A stretch of DNA of 64,000 nt from Streptomyces sp. PH10-H1 (GTDB lineage: Bacteria; Actinomycetota; Actinomycetes; Streptomycetales; Streptomycetaceae). Under the pieces are notes generated by a model. That model saw only the letters and a program-made list of their open reading frames with translations. It was not told where the DNA came from and searched no databases. The position numbers and the translations under genes are program-made. Of this stretch, positions 36,083 through 46,050 are shown piece by piece (the stretch's first letter is position 1; each line of letters begins with the position of its first letter). The stretch lies in assembly GCF_030063355.1 (NCBI RefSeq), contig NZ_JASISZ010000006.1, positions 62,001-126,000 on the forward strand, written 5' to 3'.

Positions 36083-37351
36083 TTACGCCTCGGGGCGGAG
36101 CCGGGCCGGGACCGCGGCGGTGTTCTTGTTCTGCACCGCCGCCGTCTGGCCCTTGGCGCCCAGCGCGCTGCCCTTCTTCCACTGGGTCCAGTTGAGGTTC
36201 CAGTCGCCGAAGCCGTTGTCGAACGGGGTCATCGTCTCGCCCAGGCTGTTGACGACCTGCACGATGTCACCGCTGCGCACCTGGTCGAAGAACCAGTGGG
36301 CGTTCTCGGTGCTCATGCCGGTGCAGCCGTGGCTGACGTTGTCCACCCCCTGCGAGCCGACCGACCAGGGCGCGGCGTGCACGTACTCGCCGCTCCAGGT
36401 GACCCGGGTGGCCCAGTACACCGGCAGGTCGTAGGCGTCCGAGCTGCCGGCCGCTATTCCGATGCTCGTGCTCTGCATCCGGACGAACTGCTCCTTGCCC
36501 AGGACGATCTTGACGCCGTTGCGGGTGGAGAAGCCGGGCTTGCCGGTGGTGATGGGGATGGTGCGGACGACGGCGCCGTTGCGCTTGAACGTCATCTCGT
36601 GGGTGCCGGAGTCCGTTATCGCCTCGACGCGGTCACCGATCTTGAGCGAGAGCGGCCTGGCGGGGCCGCCGTACAGACTGTCCTTTACGCGTACGCCGTC
36701 CAGGGTGCTGCGGACGTCGATCCGCGCGTTGGCGGGCCAGTAGTCGCTCGGCCGGTAGTGCAGGGTGCGGCTGTTCACCCAGTACCAGGAGCCTTCCGCC
36801 GCCTCCGGGCTGGCGGTGACCTTCAGGTTCTGCTCGACCTTGGCGCGCGCGGCGGGATCCTCGACGGGGGCGCTCAGTTCCGCGGTGATGGGCTGTCCGA
36901 CGCCGTAGGTGCCGGTGTCGGGGCCGAAGCTGACCCGCAGCAGGTTGTCGGCGGCCGTGGTGTCGAAGCCGACGGTCTTGCGGCCGGGGCGCCCGTCCGC
37001 GTCCTCGGTGCTCACCCGGACCGTGTAGTGGGCGCCTGCGGACAGCGGAGAGGTGCTGTGCCACCGCATACCGTCCGCGGCGAGTTCGCCCCGTACGTAA
37101 CGCCCTGCGGCGTCCGTGGCGGTGACGTCGGTGATCCGGCTGTCGTCATCCTTGGTGGTGATCTCCAACGGCTTGCTCGGCGAGACCTTGCCGCCGTCGG
37201 CCAGGCTGTACGCCACCTGGTCGGTCGCATCGTAGGGAGAGGCGGCGAGCGGGTCGCCGTCATCGCTTCCGCATGCGGTGAGCCCCACCGCCAGGGGCGC
37301 TACGAGGAGAGCGCACCGCATCGCCGTCCGGCGTCGTGAAGAGTGACTCAT
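36083..37351 (-). CDS. L,D-transpeptidase lipoprotein with Ig-like domains
   Basis: A 422-residue exported enzyme that makes 3-3 peptidoglycan cross-links. The N-terminus is a lipoprotein signal with lipobox LTACG near residue 26. Two Ig-like (Big_10) domains span about residues 45-250, followed by the YkuD catalytic domain with the Cys motif SHGCTGMS. Domain order and size match actinobacterial Ldt proteins. ATG 37351 fits the signal; a larger frame upstream is antisense artefact. It lies within the respiratory block but is not obviously part of it. Confidence 0.92.
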   Translation of the reverse strand: MSHSSRRRTAMRCALLVAPLAVGLTACGSDDGDPLAASPYDATDQVAYSLADGGKVSPSKPLEITTKDDDSRITDVTATDAAGRYVRGELAADGMRWHSTSPLSAGAHYTVRVSTEDADGRPGRKTVGFDTTAADNLLRVSFGPDTGTYGVGQPITAELSAPVEDPAARAKVEQNLKVTASPEAAEGSWYWVNSRTLHYRPSDYWPANARIDVRSTLDGVRVKDSLYGGPARPLSLKIGDRVEAITDSGTHEMTFKRNGAVVRTIPITTGKPGFSTRNGVKIVLGKEQFVRMQSTSIGIAAGSSDAYDLPVYWATRVTWSGEYVHAAPWSVGSQGVDNVSHGCTGMSTENAHWFFDQVRSGDIVQVVNSLGETMTPFDNGFGDWNLNWTQWKKGSALGAKGQTAAVQNKNTAAVPARLRPEA

Positions 37352-37401
37352 GATCACACGGTAAGAACCATCCACCGGATCGGCGCGTTGAGCGCATGCG
37401 A

Positions 37402-37446
37402 ACGGGCTGGGCCCGGACACCGTGGAGGTGTCCGGGCCCAGCCCGT
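37402..37446. terminator. Hairpin terminator after ctaF
   Basis: A perfect 20-bp inverted repeat (arms 37402-37421 and 37427-37446, loop GTGGA; ACGGGCTGGGCC-type) ends the ctaCDF run before the L,D-transpeptidase gene. Confidence 0.85.
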
Positions 37447-37473
37447 GGCGCTGCCGGCAGCGGGCTGCCGGTC

Positions 37474-37872
37474 CTACTGCGTCTGGTTCTCGCCGCGGTA
37501 GTACTCGAACACCCAGCCGTACAGGCCGATGAGGAGCATTGGGGCGGAGAAGTACAGCAGCCACCAGCCGAAGATCACGCCGAGGAAGGCCAGCGCGCCA
37601 CCGATGGCGAGGGAGAGCGGCTGCCAGCTGTGCGGGCTGAAGAAGCCCACTTCGCCGGCGTCGTCGGCGACGTCCGCGTTCTCCCGGTCCTGGGCACCGG
37701 TGTCCGCCCGGCGGGCGGTGAAGGCCAGGTAGAACCCGATCATCACGCTGAGGCCGAAGGCCAGGAACAGCGCCGTGGTGCCCGCGGGCTCCTTGGACCA
37801 GTAGCCGTAGACGATGGCCGAGGCGAGGATGAAGACCGCCAGGCCGAGGAACATCTTGCCTTGGACCCTCAC
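37474..37872 (-). CDS. ctaF: Cytochrome c oxidase subunit IV (actinobacterial)
   Basis: A 132-residue membrane protein with four helices, characteristic of the small actinobacterial aa3-oxidase subunit IV. No catalytic residues are expected. It overlaps ctaD by 4 bases (the ctaD stop lies at 37869-37871), so the two are translated as a unit. A strong hairpin follows. Confidence 0.93.
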   Translation of the reverse strand: MRVQGKMFLGLAVFILASAIVYGYWSKEPAGTTALFLAFGLSVMIGFYLAFTARRADTGAQDRENADVADDAGEVGFFSPHSWQPLSLAIGGALAFLGVIFGWWLLYFSAPMLLIGLYGWVFEYYRGENQTQ

Positions 37873-39620
37873 AGCTGCTCCTCCTTGTGGTCGGTGCCGC
37901 TCGTGACCAGGGCGCCGCGCTCACTGGGGAGGCTGTGCTCCAGCTCCAGCGCGGCGATCTCCGGGTGGTGCAGGTCGAACGCCGGCGACTCGGACCGGAT
38001 ACGCGGCAGCGTGAGGAAGTTGTGCCGCGGCGGCGGGCAGGACGTGGCCCATTCGAGTGAACGGCCGTAGCCCCACGGGTCGTCGACCTCGATCTTCTTG
38101 CCGTACTTCGCGGTCTTCCACACGTTGTAGAAGAACGGCAGCATCGACAGTCCGAGCAGGAACGAACTGATGGTGGAGATGGTGTTCAGCGTAGTGAATC
38201 CATCGGCCGCCAGGTAGTCCGCGTAGCGGCGCGGCATGCCCTCGACGCCCAGCCAGTGCTGGATCAGGAAGGTGCCGTGGAAGCCGAAGAACAGCGTCCA
38301 GAAGGTGATCTTGCCGAGCCGCTCGTCCAGCATCTTGCCGGTGAACTTCGGCCACCAGAAGTGGAAGCCGGAGAACATCGCGAAGACGACGGTTCCGAAG
38401 ATCACGTAGTGGAAGTGCGCCACGACGAAGTACGAGTCCGAGACGTGGAAGTCCAGCGGCGGCGCCGCCAGGATCACACCGGTCAGACCACCGAACGCGA
38501 AGGTGATCAGGAAGCCGACGGCCCACAGCATCGGGGTCTCGAAACTCAGTGACCCCTTCCACATCGTGCCGATCCAGTTGAAGAACTTCACACCGGTCGG
38601 TACCGCGATGAGGAACGTCATGAACGAGAAGAACGGCAGCAGCACACCGCCGGTGACGTACATGTGGTGCGCCCACACGGTGACCGACAGACCGGCGATG
38701 GAGATCGTCGCGCCGATCAGGCCGACGTAGCCGAACATCGGCTTGCGGCTGAATACCGGGATGACCTCGCTGATGATGCCGAAGAACGGCAACGCGATGA
38801 TGTACACCTCTGGATGGCCGAAGAACCAGAAGAGGTGTTGCCATAGCAGCGCCCCGCCATTACTGGCATCGAAGACGTGCGCCCCGAACTTCCGGTCGGC
38901 CTCCAGGGCGAACAGCGCGGCGGCGAGCACCGGGAAGGCGAGCAGGACCAGGACACCGGTCAGCAGCACGTTCCAGACGAAGATCGGCATGCGGAACATC
39001 GTCATGCCGGGTGCGCGCATGCAGATGATCGTGGTGATGAAGTTGACCGAACCGAGGATCGTGCCGAAGCCGGAGAAGGCCAGACCCATGATCCACATGT
39101 CGGCGCCGACGCCCGGCGAGCGGACCGCGTCCGACAGCGGGGAGTACGCGAACCAGCCGAAGTCGGCCGCGCCGGCCGGGGTCAGGAACCCGGCCACCGC
39201 GATCAGCGAGCCGAACAGGTAGAGCCAGTAGGCGAACATGTTCAGCCGCGGGAACGCCACGTCGGGCGCGCCGATCTGCAGCGGCATGATCCAGTTCGCG
39301 AAGCCCGCGAAGAGCGGTGTCGCGAACATCAGGAGCATCACGGTGCCGTGCATCGTGAACGCCTGGTTGAACTGCTCGTTGGACATGATCTGGGTGCCCG
39401 GGCGCGCCAGTTCGGCTCGCATGAGCAGCGCCATGATGCCGCCGAGGATGAAGAAGAAGAACGAGGTGATCAGGTACATCGTCCCGATCGTCTTGTGGTC
39501 GGTGGTGGTGAGCCACTTGATGACCACGGCGCCGGGCTGTGCCCGCTTCACCGGCAACTCGTCCTCGTACGACTCGCCGATGGCGGCCGTGCCCTGGTGG
39601 GGGTCGTTGAGAATGCTCAT
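37869..39620 (-). CDS. ctaD: Cytochrome c oxidase subunit I
   Basis: A 583-residue catalytic subunit of the aa3 oxidase with twelve helices. Heme ligand His is in [11 protein letters not shown]; the copper B region is [10 protein letters not shown] (His-Tyr cross-link pair), with the second pair in [11 protein letters not shown] and the heme a/a3 pair in [11 protein letters not shown]. The D-channel entry Asn/Asp and K-channel residues are present in the normal positions. ATG 39620 is chosen from a longer frame. It overlaps ctaC by 4 bases. Confidence 0.97.
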   Translation of the reverse strand: MSILNDPHQGTAAIGESYEDELPVKRAQPGAVVIKWLTTTDHKTIGTMYLITSFFFFILGGIMALLMRAELARPGTQIMSNEQFNQAFTMHGTVMLLMFATPLFAGFANWIMPLQIGAPDVAFPRLNMFAYWLYLFGSLIAVAGFLTPAGAADFGWFAYSPLSDAVRSPGVGADMWIMGLAFSGFGTILGSVNFITTIICMRAPGMTMFRMPIFVWNVLLTGVLVLLAFPVLAAALFALEADRKFGAHVFDASNGGALLWQHLFWFFGHPEVYIIALPFFGIISEVIPVFSRKPMFGYVGLIGATISIAGLSVTVWAHHMYVTGGVLLPFFSFMTFLIAVPTGVKFFNWIGTMWKGSLSFETPMLWAVGFLITFAFGGLTGVILAAPPLDFHVSDSYFVVAHFHYVIFGTVVFAMFSGFHFWWPKFTGKMLDERLGKITFWTLFFGFHGTFLIQHWLGVEGMPRRYADYLAADGFTTLNTISTISSFLLGLSMLPFFYNVWKTAKYGKKIEVDDPWGYGRSLEWATSCPPPRHNFLTLPRIRSESPAFDLHHPEIAALELEHSLPSERGALVTSGTDHKEEQL

Positions 39621-40567
39621 GTGGTCTTGGGCTCCGCATTCTTGGCGTTGCCCGTGGTGGCAATGCCCGCCGGGAGGTAACCGGTCTGGCCCTTCTTCGC
39701 CAGATCCTGCAGGTGCTGCTTGTACTGCTCCGGGGAGACGACCTTCACGTTGAAGAGCATCCGGGAGTGGTCCATGCCGCACAGTTCCGCGCACTTGCCC
39801 AGGAAGGTGCCCTCCTTGCTCGGAGTCACCTCGAAGACGTTGGTGTGCCCCGGGATGACGTCCATCTTCATGAGGAACGGCACCACCCAGAACGAGTGGA
39901 TGACGTCGCGCGAGGTGAGGACGAACCGCACCGTCTCGCCCTTGGGCAGCCACAGCGTCGGGCCGGGGTTACCGGTGTCCGGGTTCTTCGTGGCGGGAGT
40001 GCCGAAGTCGTAGACGCCCTCGGCGCCCACCGGGAACTTCAGCTTGTCCACGGGGATCGAGGACAGCTCCCGCGGGGCCACCGCGGGGGCGGCCGTGTTG
40101 CCGTCGACGTCCTCGACGTAGTTGAACGCCCAGCTCCATTGCATGCCGACCACGTTCACCACGTGATCGGGCTTCGCGGAGGTCGCCAGAAGCTTGGATT
40201 CATCACGCGCGGTGAAGTAGAAGAACACCGCGATGACGATGATCGGGACCACGGTGTACAGCGCCTCGATGGGCATGTTGTACCGGGTCTGCGGAGGAAC
40301 CTCGACCTTCGTCCGGCTTCGCCGGTGGAAGATCACACTCCAGATGATCAAACCCCAGACGAGCACACCGGTCGCCAGCGCGGCGGCCCAGGAGCCCTGC
40401 CAGAGCGCCAGGATCCGGGGTGCCTGTTCCGTAGCGGGGCTGGGCATGCCAAGGCGGGGGTATTCACAACCGGTGGCGGTCACAAGGACCAGCGCCGCGG
40501 CCAGCGCCTGCGGCAGCTTCCGCCGCACCGGGCGCCGCGACGAGCGGTCGGAGCCGTTGGGACTCAC
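39617..40567 (-). CDS. ctaC: Cytochrome c oxidase subunit II
   Basis: A 316-residue subunit II. A lipoprotein-type signal has Cys in ATGCEYPR near residue 30; two helices follow and then the cupredoxin domain. The CuA ligands are in [14 protein letters not shown], with the upstream HSFWVVP His. It takes electrons from QcrC. The GTG start at 40567 (MSPNGSDR) matches the streptomycete CtaC N-terminus; an ATG 35 codons upstream is in frame but unlikely. First gene of ctaCDF. Confidence 0.96.
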   Translation of the reverse strand: MSPNGSDRSSRRPVRRKLPQALAAALVLVTATGCEYPRLGMPSPATEQAPRILALWQGSWAAALATGVLVWGLIIWSVIFHRRSRTKVEVPPQTRYNMPIEALYTVVPIIVIAVFFYFTARDESKLLATSAKPDHVVNVVGMQWSWAFNYVEDVDGNTAAPAVAPRELSSIPVDKLKFPVGAEGVYDFGTPATKNPDTGNPGPTLWLPKGETVRFVLTSRDVIHSFWVVPFLMKMDVIPGHTNVFEVTPSKEGTFLGKCAELCGMDHSRMLFNVKVVSPEQYKQHLQDLAKKGQTGYLPAGIATTGNAKNAEPKTT

Positions 40568-40804
40568 GTAGCGCCTTCCCGAGAGTCTCGCCCACGCGTC
40601 CGGGTGCCCGGCCGTCAGCTGGTCGGTCGGCCCTGGCGCGGGCAGGTAGGTGTGGATGTTTATGCGGACCAAACCCTACTGGACGCTATTTGGGGTCGCG
40701 CGGGGAGGGGGTCCAACGCGCCGGGGCACTTCCGGACGGTGCGGACCGGCATGCTCCGCATGCCGCCTGACGCCCCACCGGGCGACTGGCGTAGCGTGCC
40801 GGGC

Positions 40805-42202
40805 GTGTCCTACTTCGATGCGGCTTCAGCCGCTCCCCTGCACCCCGTCGCCCGCCAGGCACTGGTAGCCGCACTGGACGAGGGATGGGCGGATCCGGCC
40901 CGGCTGTACCGCGAGGGGCGGCGCGCCCGGCTGCTGCTGGACGCCTCACGGGAGGCCGCCGCGGAGGCGGTGGGATGCCGGCCCGACGAACTCGTTTTCA
41001 CTCCTTCGGGAACGCGTGCCGTTCACACCGGTGTGTCCGGGGCCATGGCGGGGCGGCGGCGGACGGGGCGTCACCTCGTGGTGTCGGCCGTCGAGCACTC
41101 GTCGGTACTCCATGCGGCCGAGGCGTTCGAATCCACCGAGGTGGGGGTGGACCGTACGGGGCGGGTCGACGCCGCCGCGTTCGCCGCGGCGCTGCGCAAG
41201 GACACCGCGCTCGCCTGTCTGCAGTCCGCCAACCATGAGGTGGGCACCGTCCAGCCGGTCGCCGAGGCCGCGCTCCTGTGCCGGGCGGCGGGCGTGCCGC
41301 TGCTCGTGGACGCGGCGCAGTCGCTGGCCTGGGGTCCGGTGGAGGGCGACTGGTCGCTGCTCACGGCCAGCGCCCACAAATGGGGCGGACCGCCCGGAGT
41401 CGGACTGCTCGCGGTACGGAAGGGCGTGCGCTTCGCACCGCAGGGCCCGTCGGACGAACGGGAGTCGGGGCGTTCCCCCGGCTTCGAGAACCTGCCCGCC
41501 ATCGTGGCGGCGGCGGCGTCCTTGCGCGCGGTACGGGAGGAGGCGGTGGCCGAAGGGACGCGGCTGGCTGCGCTGGTCGACCGGATCCGCTCGCGGGTGC
41601 CCGCACTCGTCCCCGATGTGGAGGTCGTCGGCCACCCCGGCCTGCGCCTCCCCCACCTGGTGACGTTCTCCTGCCTCTACGTAGACGGCGAGTCGCTGCT
41701 CAGCGAACTCGACCGTGCGGGCTTCTCCGTCTCCTCGGGGTCGTCGTGCACCTCCAGCACGCTGACGCCGAGCCATGTGCTGCGCGCGATGGGTGTGCTG
41801 TCCGAGGGCAACGTCCGGGTGTCGCTGCCGCGGGGCACGCCGGAGGACGACGTCGACCGGTTCCTCGAGGTCCTGCCGGGTGTCGTCCGCTCGGCGCGGG
41901 GCCACCTCGGCGCGCCGGTGGGCGCGCCGGGCCCAGGCGTGGAGTACACCAGGGTGTCCGGCGACTCCTCCGGTGTTCCCGTGCTGACGGTCGACTCGCT
42001 GGGCAAGCGGTGCCCGATTCCCGTCATCGAGCTCGCCAAGGTCATCGGCGAGGTGCCGGTCGGCGCGGTGATCGCCGTACTGTCCGACGACGAGGCGGCG
42101 CGGCTCGACATCCCCGCGTGGTGCCAGATGCGGGACCAGGAATATCTCGGCGAACGCGCGGCGGAGCGGGGCACGTCCTACTGGGTCCGCCGCCGGACCT
42201 GA
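40805..42202 (+). CDS. Cysteine desulfurase fused to a TusA-like sulfur carrier
   Basis: A 465-residue fusion. Residues 1-385 are a NifS/IscS-type desulfurase: PLP-Lys in SAHKWGGPPG, the catalytic Cys in SSGSSCTSS, and NHEVGTVQP. After a short linker, residues 395-465 form a TusA/SirA-like sulfur carrier with the CPIP motif in GKRCPIPVIE. It can strip sulfur from cysteine and load it on its own carrier for thio-cofactors or tRNA thiolation; the acceptor is unknown. GTG 40805 is the likely start, though upstream ATGs at 40751 and 40760 are in frame. Confidence 0.9.
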   Translation: MSYFDAASAAPLHPVARQALVAALDEGWADPARLYREGRRARLLLDASREAAAEAVGCRPDELVFTPSGTRAVHTGVSGAMAGRRRTGRHLVVSAVEHSSVLHAAEAFESTEVGVDRTGRVDAAAFAAALRKDTALACLQSANHEVGTVQPVAEAALLCRAAGVPLLVDAAQSLAWGPVEGDWSLLTASAHKWGGPPGVGLLAVRKGVRFAPQGPSDERESGRSPGFENLPAIVAAAASLRAVREEAVAEGTRLAALVDRIRSRVPALVPDVEVVGHPGLRLPHLVTFSCLYVDGESLLSELDRAGFSVSSGSSCTSSTLTPSHVLRAMGVLSEGNVRVSLPRGTPEDDVDRFLEVLPGVVRSARGHLGAPVGAPGPGVEYTRVSGDSSGVPVLTVDSLGKRCPIPVIELAKVIGEVPVGAVIAVLSDDEAARLDIPAWCQMRDQEYLGERAAERGTSYWVRRRT

Positions 42203-42228
42203 TTATTTCTCCCCGCCCACCCGCCCCG

Positions 42229-42345
42229 TGTGCCCTCAAGCGCCGGGCAGGCTGAAAAACCTCCCCTGCCCGGCGTTTGAGGGCAACCGTTCAGCCCGGC
42301 CGGCGTTTGAGGCCAAATCCAGCCTGCCCGGCGCTTGAGGGCACA
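42229..42345. terminator. Nested inverted-repeat terminator of CCTCAAGCGCCGG type
   Basis: Between convergent genes, a perfect 25-bp inverted repeat (arms 42229-42253 and 42321-42345; left arm starts TGTGCCCTCAAGCGC) encloses two more reverse-oriented copies (42265-42285 and about 42291-42313). Either inner copy could pair with the left arm instead. No T-run. Confidence 0.85.
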
Positions 42346-42360
42346 GGGCGGGCGGTGGGG

Positions 42361-43335
42361 TCAGGAGAGGTGGGACTTGACCTCGGCGGCGGCCTCGTGG
42401 CCGTATGCCTTGGTGAAGCGGTCCATGAAGTGGCTGCGGCGCAGCTCGTACTCCTGCGTCCCGAGCGTCTCGATGACCAGAGTCGCCAGCATGCAGCCGA
42501 GCTGCGCCGAGCGCTCCAATGACAGGCCCCAGTCCAGGCCCGCGAGGAACCCGGCGCGGAAGGCGTCGCCGACGCCGGTCGGGTCGACCTTGGCCTCTTC
42601 CTCCGCGCAGCCGACCTCGATCGTGGGCTGGCCGACGCGCTCGATGCGCACCCCCTGCGCACCGAGGGTGGTGACGCGGGTGCCGACCTTGGCGAGGATC
42701 TCGTCGGCGGTCCAGCCGGTCTTCGACTCGATGAGCGCCTTCTCGTACTCATTGGTGAAGAGGTACGCGGCGCCGTCCACGAGAAGCCGGATGTCCTCGC
42801 CGTCCATGCGGGCGAGCTGCTGCGAGGGGTCGGCCGCGAACGGGATGCCGCGGCTGCGGCACTCCTGGGTGTGCCGGATCATCGCCTCGGGGTCGTCCGC
42901 GCCGATGAGGACCAGGTCGAGGCCGCCCACCCGGTCGGCGATCGGCTGCAGCTCGATCTGCCGCGCCTCGCTCATCGCGCCGGTGTAGAAGGACGCGATC
43001 TGGTTGTGGTCGGTGTCCGTGGTGCAGACGAAGCGCGCGGTGTGCAGCACCTCGGAGATGCGTACGGACGCGGTGTCGACGCCGTGCCGGTCGAGCCAGG
43101 CGCGGTACTCGGCGAAGTCGGATCCGGCGGCGCCCACGAGGACCGGCCGGAGGCCGAGAACACCCATGCCGAAGCAGATGTTGGGGGCGACTCCGCCGCG
43201 CCGGACATCGAGATTGTCGACAAGGAAGGAGAGCGAGACCGTGTGCAGCTGATCCGCGACCAGCTGGTCGGCGAATCGGCCGGGGAAGGTCATCAGGTGA
43301 TCTGTGGCGATGGAGCCGGTGACAGCGATACGCAC
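42361..43335 (-). CDS. adoK: Adenosine kinase, PfkB family
   Basis: A 324-residue PfkB-fold kinase closely resembling the mycobacterial adenosine kinase: GSIATDHLM at the N-terminus, RGGVAPNICF substrate region, ADPSQQLARM, and the PfkB signature DPTGVGDAFRAGF with the catalytic Asp. It salvages adenosine to AMP. The GTG start at 43335 matches that homologue. It is monocistronic and convergent with the desulfurase gene. Confidence 0.9.
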   Translation of the reverse strand: MRIAVTGSIATDHLMTFPGRFADQLVADQLHTVSLSFLVDNLDVRRGGVAPNICFGMGVLGLRPVLVGAAGSDFAEYRAWLDRHGVDTASVRISEVLHTARFVCTTDTDHNQIASFYTGAMSEARQIELQPIADRVGGLDLVLIGADDPEAMIRHTQECRSRGIPFAADPSQQLARMDGEDIRLLVDGAAYLFTNEYEKALIESKTGWTADEILAKVGTRVTTLGAQGVRIERVGQPTIEVGCAEEEAKVDPTGVGDAFRAGFLAGLDWGLSLERSAQLGCMLATLVIETLGTQEYELRRSHFMDRFTKAYGHEAAAEVKSHLS

Positions 43336-43522
43336 GACGGGATGCTCCTGCGGGGGCGGCGGCGAGGGTCGGCAAGGGCTGGAAGCCCCAAGGAAAAACA
43401 CAGCCATCGTATGGGGTGCGCGATGGGACGCGGGACCCGGCCGGGGCTGGAGCACAGAGCACGGAGAAACTACCCGATAGTAGGGCTTACCCGTGGGTGA
43501 TCAAGTGCCTAGGGTCGGAAGC

Positions 43523-43741
43523 ATGGCTTCTACTTCGTCCCCACTGCCCAGCGTCGTCGAACCCGAATCCCGCTCCGAATCCCTGGAGGAGCTGCTCGGC
43601 GACTGCCGTCGGATGGCCCCGCACTGGACGGTTCCCGCCACGGCGGAGCCCTCGGTGGTCGCGCCGTCGAGTCTGCACGGCATCACCGTTCCGCCCGCAT
43701 CCGCGCACGTCGTGGACGGTATGGCCGAGTACGGCGACTGA
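43523..43741 (+). CDS. Small hypothetical protein
   Basis: A 72-residue protein, Ser/Pro-rich at its ends, with a central LEELLGDCRRMAPHWTVPA stretch and a GITVPPASAHVVDGM motif near the C-terminus. The ATG at 43523 is preceded by TCGGAAG. No signal peptide or domain recognised. It stands 94 bases upstream of the large exported protein gene on the same strand. Confidence 0.6.
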   Translation: MASTSSPLPSVVEPESRSESLEELLGDCRRMAPHWTVPATAEPSVVAPSSLHGITVPPASAHVVDGMAEYGD

Positions 43742-43834
43742 TCCCGGCCGGCTCCGGTCCGCGGGACGGGAACCGCGCGGGCTCCGGCTCCGTCACAGGG
43801 GCATCTGACGGTACGGAGCCGAGGGAGCAACACG

Positions 43835-45475
43835 GTGAGCACCGAACGCAACGAGGACACGGTGGAACGTTCCGCCGCCCGCCCCCGCCTCAGGTCCCCA
43901 CTGGCGGTCGCGGCGATGGCCGCGGCGGTCCTGGTGGCCGGGGGCGGCGGGGCGTACTGGGCGACGGCGAACGCGGGCCATCACACGGCGAACGCCTCTC
44001 CCAAGAGCGGCCCGCCCGCGCCACTGGCGCTGGAGGGCGCCAAGAACGGCACGGCAGCGGTCGCCGGCAGCGACGGCGCGGCCCCGGCCGGCGGGCAGTA
44101 TAGGGCCACGGTGCCGCTGCCCAACGGCCCGAAGTCGGCGCCCGTCTACCGGCCGCAGGGCGAGTTGCCCCGCGAGACCGTCGAGAAACTGGCGAAGGCG
44201 CTGGGCGTGCCCGGCCCCGTCAAGCTCGACCACGACTTCTGGCGGGCGGGCGGCGCCCCTGACGGTGGCGGGCCCACGCTGCAGGTCAACCGGGCCGGTG
44301 CGGGCAACTGGTCGTACTCCCGGCTGGGCGCGATCACCAAGTGCGCCGTCCCGAGCGGGGGCGTCCCGAGCGGGGGCGTCCCGAGCGGCGCCGTCCCGAA
44401 CGGCGCCGTCCCGAACGGCGGCGGACCCGACGCGGCGGTCTGCTCCGGCATCCCGACCGGCGCGGCCGACGGAGCCGCCGGATCCTCCACGTCGTCGTCC
44501 GGGCCTTCCGGCGCGGGTGGGGGCGCGGTCTCCGAGGACCGGGCGAAGCAGGTAGCCGCCCCGGTGCTGGCCGCCGTCGGGCTGACCGGCGCCAGGACCG
44601 ACGCGAGCGAGACCACCGGCGCGGTGCGGCTGGTGAACGCCGACCCGGTGGTGGGCGGCCTGCCGACGCACGGCTGGCGGACCACCCTGCAGATCGGCGC
44701 GGACGGACAGCTGAGCGGCGGATACGGCCTGCTGGCGGCGCTCGACAAGGGTGACGACTACCCGGTGATCGGTGCGGCGCAGGCGCTGAAGGAGCTGGAG
44801 ACGGCCGGAAGCGGCGGCTCGGACCACGGCGTCGGCGGCTCGTGCCCGGCCCTCCCGAAGCCCAAGCCGACGGCGCCGAGCGACGACAAGACGCTGCCGC
44901 AGACCCTGCCGTGCGTGCCGAGCGCCGAGCAGACGCTGGAAGTGCGCGGGGCCGCCTTCGGGCTGTCGGCGCAGTTCGTGTCGGGCGCCCGGGCGCTGGT
45001 GCCGTCCTGGCTGTTCGACGTGGCGCAGGCCGGGGTGCTCAAGCCGCACACGGTGGCGCAGCCGGCCGTGGCGGCGCAGTACATCCAGCAGCCGGGCGCG
45101 ACGACCGTTCCCGGCGGGACGGGTGGGCCGGGTGGGTCGGGGCCGGGTGCGACGAGCAGGCCGACGGAGCCCGCCGATCCCGGGATGCCGGCCGATCCGA
45201 AGGCGCCGCAGAAGCAGAAGGCGGTTTCCTACACCGTTCGGGGCAGCGCCCTGGAGCTGCACTTCTGGGGCGGGGTGTGCTCCACGTACTCGGCCTTCGC
45301 CGATGAGTCCGGTTCAGCGGTGACGGTGCGGATCACGGGGACGGCCGATCATCCCGGGCAGCCCTGCATCCTGCTGGCGAAGGACATCACTCAGACCGTG
45401 AAGCTGACCCGGCCGCTCGGTGACCGCAAGGTCGTGGATCTGTACGACGGTGCCGTCGTGCCGGCGAAGAAGTAG
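43835..45475 (+). CDS. Secreted or membrane-anchored hypothetical protein with VPSGG repeats
   Basis: A 546-residue protein. A basic N-terminus and one hydrophobic helix (about residues 24-46, SPLAVAAMAAAVLVAGGGGAYW) suggest a signal anchor with the rest outside. A five-residue repeat (VPSGG/VPNGA, about 172-193, DNA 15-mer) follows a folded region, then an alternating Ser/Gly/Thr linker, and a C-terminal domain with Cys pairs (CSTYSAF and CILLAK) that may form a disulfide. No enzyme motif. GTG start with GAGGGAG upstream. Confidence 0.75.
   Translation: MSTERNEDTVERSAARPRLRSPLAVAAMAAAVLVAGGGGAYWATANAGHHTANASPKSGPPAPLALEGAKNGTAAVAGSDGAAPAGGQYRATVPLPNGPKSAPVYRPQGELPRETVEKLAKALGVPGPVKLDHDFWRAGGAPDGGGPTLQVNRAGAGNWSYSRLGAITKCAVPSGGVPSGGVPSGAVPNGAVPNGGGPDAAVCSGIPTGAADGAAGSSTSSSGPSGAGGGAVSEDRAKQVAAPVLAAVGLTGARTDASETTGAVRLVNADPVVGGLPTHGWRTTLQIGADGQLSGGYGLLAALDKGDDYPVIGAAQALKELETAGSGGSDHGVGGSCPALPKPKPTAPSDDKTLPQTLPCVPSAEQTLEVRGAAFGLSAQFVSGARALVPSWLFDVAQAGVLKPHTVAQPAVAAQYIQQPGATTVPGGTGGPGGSGPGATSRPTEPADPGMPADPKAPQKQKAVSYTVRGSALELHFWGGVCSTYSAFADESGSAVTVRITGTADHPGQPCILLAKDITQTVKLTRPLGDRKVVDLYDGAVVPAKK
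44348..44422. repeat. 15-bp in-frame tandem repeat (VPSGG units)
   Basis: Five imperfect 15-bp units (GTCCCGAGCGGGGGC and variants) within the exported protein gene, encoding VPSGG/VPSGA/VPNGA/VPNGG. Copy-number change would keep the frame. Confidence 0.8.
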
Positions 45476-45520
45476 TCAGCGAAGAACCAGAGCCTGTCCG
45501 GCGAAACGGTCGGCGGAACG

Positions 45521-45561
45521 ACGAAGGCGGCGGCACCCGCTCCGGGTGCCGCCGCCTTCGT
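45521..45561. terminator. Hairpin terminator
   Basis: A perfect 19-bp inverted repeat (ACGAAGGCGG... / ...CCGCCTTCGT, arms 45521-45539 and 45543-45561) between the exported protein gene and the convergent iron-sulfur gene. Confidence 0.85.
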
Positions 45562-45593
45562 CGTGCAACGTCCGCCCGGGACGTCGCGTGAAA

Positions 45594-45959
45594 TCAGTGG
45601 AACGAGTCGCCGCAGGCGCAGGAGCCGGTGGCGTTCGGGTTGTCGATCGTGAAGCCCTGCTTCTCGATCGTGTCCACGAAGTCGATCGAGGCGCCGCCGA
45701 GGTACGGGGCGCTCATGCGGTCGGTGACGACCTTCACACCGCCGAAGTCCTTGATGACATCGCCGTCGAGCGAGCGCTCGTCGAAGAAGAGCTGGTAGCG
45801 CAGGCCGGAGCAGCCGCCGGGCTGGACGGCTACGCGCAGCGCCAGATCCTCGCGGCCTTCCTGCTCGAGCAGACCCTTGACCTTGGCCGCAGCGGATTCC
45901 GACAGGAGAAGTCCGTCGTTCGCGGTGGTCTCGGCGGTGGTCTCGTCCTGAACCGACAT
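45594..45959 (-). CDS. erpA: HesB/IscA-type iron-sulfur cluster insertion protein (ErpA)
   Basis: A 121-residue A-type Fe-S carrier. The three conserved cysteines are in QPGGCSG and the C-terminal SCACGDSF. It delivers clusters to apo-proteins. The ATG at 45959 (MSVQDE) is preferred; an in-frame ATG at 45998 is also possible. Its neighbour nadA, divergent, encodes a [4Fe-4S] enzyme that may be a client, an inference from context. Confidence 0.9.
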   Translation of the reverse strand: MSVQDETTAETTANDGLLLSESAAAKVKGLLEQEGREDLALRVAVQPGGCSGLRYQLFFDERSLDGDVIKDFGGVKVVTDRMSAPYLGGASIDFVDTIEKQGFTIDNPNATGSCACGDSFH

Positions 45960-46050
45960 CTGCTTCACTCCCGGGTTGTTCGGATCTGCTGCCATCAACT
46001 CGTAACCGGTGGCCCCCCGGATTCATTCCGGGTCCGATACGTCTTATCCC

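Noticed and set aside
44345..44422. Regular 15-base repeats as a CRISPR array
   Set aside because: Units are contiguous, have no unique spacers, and are in frame within a protein gene.
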